14,520 bases of DNA. Source: an uncultured Victivallales bacterium. Lineage in GTDB: Bacteria; Verrucomicrobiota; Lentisphaeria; Oligosphaerales; JAFGRS01. Positions 12,708-14,520 of this stretch are shown here, one piece after another (position 1 is the first letter of the stretch; the number at the start of each line of letters is the position of its first letter). The notes beneath the pieces were generated by a model. The model made no database searches, was not told the DNA's origin, and saw only the letters and a list, made by a program, of their open reading frames with translations. The stretch is from the NCBI GenBank assembly GCA_903834675.1, contig CAILKC010000045.1, forward strand, positions 1-14,520. The letters run 5' to 3'. The position numbers and the translations under genes were made by a program.

Positions 12708-14290
12708 CAGGGGGCTACCTCGTGAGGACCCGAACCCAAGTGCTCCGCCTCGAAGGCGGCGAAGGCCGGAAGCAAGGCCCGGTACACGGCGACGTTGCTC
12801 GGCACGGGAGTGACGGCACGAGCGACGTCGCAGCGGCAGAACCTGGCAGTCAGCTCGTCCCAGGAAAGCGCTTCGATCGCCTGGGCCGCTCTCATGGCCG
12901 CACCCAGCGCCGCGGAATGGGCCACTTCCAGTCGTTCGACCGAGGCGTTGAAGACATCGGCAATGACCTGGCAAATGCCGTCCGAACGGCTGGCGCCGCC
13001 GGTAACCCGGAGCGCCGCCGGGGCCTCGCCGATCCAGCCGGAGTGTAGCTTCATACTCAGCGCCTGCGCTTCGACGATAGCCCGCACACTCGCCGCGGCC
13101 TGCTGACCCCCGACAAAGGCCGGCTCGCCGCGGCGGACCACGCCGGGCCGCAGCACCACAGGCGTGATCTCGGGCACGAAGTAGGGCAGCATCAGGTTGC
13201 CGCCATTGCCCGCCGGAGTCGTCGCAAAGCTCTCCAGGTCGAACTGCGGCCAGGACAACCCATGCGCCTGTTTGACCTGCTCCCGTGCCAGGGAGCCGTT
13301 CTTGAAGCAGATCAGGCACATGAAACCGCCTGCGGGATTGCCGAACACGTGGCCGCAACCCTGCGGGTCCACGGCTGGAGTACTCATCGCGGCGAAGTAG
13401 GTATCGCTGGTTCCCAGCGAGATCACCGCGGTTCCCGGCCGCCAGCCCCCGACCCCAATCAGGCTATTCGGGTTGTCACCGGACCAGGCCACAACCTGGG
13501 CGGCGGGATGAAAGCCATAGCGTTCCACCAGATACGGGGCAACCATCCCGCAACGGCTGCCAGAGGGCGCCGTCGCCGGCAAGCGCGCGCCCAGCCCGCG
13601 GGCGGTGGCCCGGAGTAGGTCGGGGTCCCAGGTCGCGGCCGCGAGGTTGAGCAGGTTCATGCCAGCGCCGTCGCTCACGTCGATCGGCGCACTCTTCCCC
13701 AAGAGCAGAGAACACATGAAGGAACTCACGAGGTGAATGAGCTCGGTACGGGTGTAACGCTCGGGTTCGGTCTTAGCGAAGCGGCGGATCTGGGGGCCAG
13801 CAAAGCGTTCGACCGCCGACGAGCCGCTGCGACGACGGACTTCAGCCGCTCCGCCAAGCGCCGCGTCAATCTCGCGGCATTCGGCGCCGGTACTGCTGTC
13901 CATCCAGATGGGCGAGGTGGGCCGCGTCAGACTCCGTCCCACCAGATCGGCAAGCGTTTCACCCCTCGCCAGCGTGCCGGGAAACGGGCGACGCAAGTAG
14001 ACGGTGCCATGCTGCTGACCGCTGCCGCTGATGCCGGCGATGCCGCTCAGGTCAAGACCCTCCCGGCGCAGCTTCACCAACACGCACTCCAGAGCCGCGG
14101 CCCAGAGCCGTGGGTCGGCATGGCGCACCAGCGGGTCGGAGTCAGGCAGAAACCCCTGCGGACAGCCGTACTGCGGCAACTCTTCACCAAAATTGACCGC
14201 GCTGGAGTGACTGACGACTCCCCGAACCGTGTCGATCACCACCGCCGTCAAACTCTGCGTACTTGAATCCAAACCGAGGTAGAAAGCCAT
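12707..14290 (-). CDS. xylB: xylulokinase-like FGGY-family carbohydrate kinase
   Basis: FGGY kinases phosphorylate sugars in the cytoplasm using ATP; xylulokinase makes D-xylulose 5-phosphate for the pentose phosphate pathway. Motifs: LGLDSSTQSLTAVVID (5-20), GISGSGQQHGTVYL (86-99), WMDSSTGAECREID (129-142), DGAGMNLLNL (207-216), the catalytic-base region AWSGDNPNSL (268-277, likely D272), ISLGTSDT (290-297) and the ATP-site TGGASRSDG (430-438). The length of 527 aa and the DSSTQS start resemble the longer, eukaryote-like xylulokinase subfamily rather than the ~480-aa enterobacterial enzymes. The ATG at 14290 has a strong SD AGGAGG (14299-14304) 8 nt upstream. The gene overlaps the ABC ATPase start by one base. 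The assignment to xylulose is by family; ribulose or another ketose is possible. Confidence 0.9.
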   Translation of the reverse strand: MAFYLGLDSSTQSLTAVVIDTVRGVVSHSSAVNFGEELPQYGCPQGFLPDSDPLVRHADPRLWAAALECVLVKLRREGLDLSGIAGISGSGQQHGTVYLRRPFPGTLARGETLADLVGRSLTRPTSPIWMDSSTGAECREIDAALGGAAEVRRRSGSSAVERFAGPQIRRFAKTEPERYTRTELIHLVSSFMCSLLLGKSAPIDVSDGAGMNLLNLAAATWDPDLLRATARGLGARLPATAPSGSRCGMVAPYLVERYGFHPAAQVVAWSGDNPNSLIGVGGWRPGTAVISLGTSDTYFAAMSTPAVDPQGCGHVFGNPAGGFMCLICFKNGSLAREQVKQAHGLSWPQFDLESFATTPAGNGGNLMLPYFVPEITPVVLRPGVVRRGEPAFVGGQQAAASVRAIVEAQALSMKLHSGWIGEAPAALRVTGGASRSDGICQVIADVFNASVERLEVAHSAALGAAMRAAQAIEALSWDELTARFCRCDVARAVTPVPSNVAVYRALLPAFAAFEAEHLGSGPHEVAP

Positions 14291-14520
14291 GAATGCCGCC
14301 TCCTGTCAACGTGTTCGCGGGTAAAGTGAGCCCTTCCCGCCGGAAGTCAACCGCGCCCCGGCCCCAGGGTTGTTTCAAGGTAACTACTCAGGTACCCCGG
14401 GCAACGCTGGCGGAGCTCAGGGCTGAGCGGGAAGGTAGCGTGCCGGAAAGGTTGGTCAAGGCGGGGTCTTGAGCGGCGGCTTAGGTCTGGCAGATCTGGG
14501 AGGGGGCGAACGGCGCGCCC
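14291..14520. promoter_or_regulatory. Upstream region of the xylB-ABC operon with candidate operator
   Basis: No gene is supported here. The region upstream of xylB (minus strand) contains an 18-bp imperfect palindrome, GGTAACTACTCAGGTACC (14379-14396). Six of its nine pairs match, and it sits in an AT-richer pocket 89-106 bp before the start codon, like a repressor site. A 9-bp inverted repeat, CCTTCCCGC (14332-14340) and GCGGGAAGG (14427-14435), flanks it. A hairpin GCTCA-GGGC-TGAGC lies at 14415-14428. TTGACT on the minus strand (14350-14345) could be a -35, but no good -10 follows it. Confidence 0.4.

Noticed and set aside
12708..13358. In-frame upstream extension of the ABC ATPase (total 571 codons)
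   Set aside because: The extension overlaps the conserved xylulokinase coding region in another frame and has low-complexity composition. The ATPase family starts at the ATG at 12707.
14322..14350. Promoter for xylB from TTGACT on the minus strand
   Set aside because: With 17-bp spacing the -10 position reads ACTTTA, a poor match, so the assignment is not supported.

Overview
The window is about 14.5 kb of GC-rich, gene-dense bacterial DNA. Nothing in it is a clean taxonomic marker. A secreted GH42-like hydrolase, a DUF4838-like lipoprotein, an archaeal/fungal-type aspartate-semialdehyde dehydrogenase, peptidoglycan-precursor genes and short GC-rich intergenic repeats together suggest an uncultured polysaccharide-degrading bacterium of the Planctomycetota, Armatimonadota or Lentisphaerota kind. 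This is an inference from gene content. There is no rRNA, tRNA, CRISPR array, transposase or phage gene.

Layout. (1) 1-6671, minus strand: transcription order is a Cof-type HAD phosphatase, a 1231-aa secreted GH42-like protein, a 312-aa secreted protein of unknown family, and the N-terminal part of a DUF4838-like lipoprotein that runs off the left edge. The last three look like an export and glycan-processing group. (2) 6802-9251, plus strand: a BadF/NAGK-type sugar kinase, then two tandem SIS-domain paralogues of the UPF0309 type. They are tightly coupled (ATGA overlap, then 3 bp) and divergent from the HAD phosphatase. The group looks like an amino-sugar or phosphosugar module. (3) 9415-11611, plus strand: a candidate promoter, a strong hairpin in its leader, then asd and murI. 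These supply diaminopimelate/lysine/threonine precursors and D-glutamate, so the pair fits cell-wall precursor supply. (4) 11643-14290, minus strand: a xylulokinase-like FGGY kinase overlapping (TGATG) an importer-type ABC ATPase. This looks like a sugar uptake operon whose permease and binding-protein genes are not in the window. 14291-14520 holds only candidate control sites.

No clearly new multi-gene system could be demonstrated. The best leads are: a 131-bp inverted-repeat element (774-904) whose core recurs as a solo arm supplying the stop codon and tail of the HAD gene (5775-5806); a 9-bp tandem GTCCGAC-type repeat seen in two unrelated intergenic gaps; the kinase plus duplicated SIS cassette with diverged sugar-phosphate loops; and a promoter-hairpin arrangement ahead of asd that could be an attenuator.
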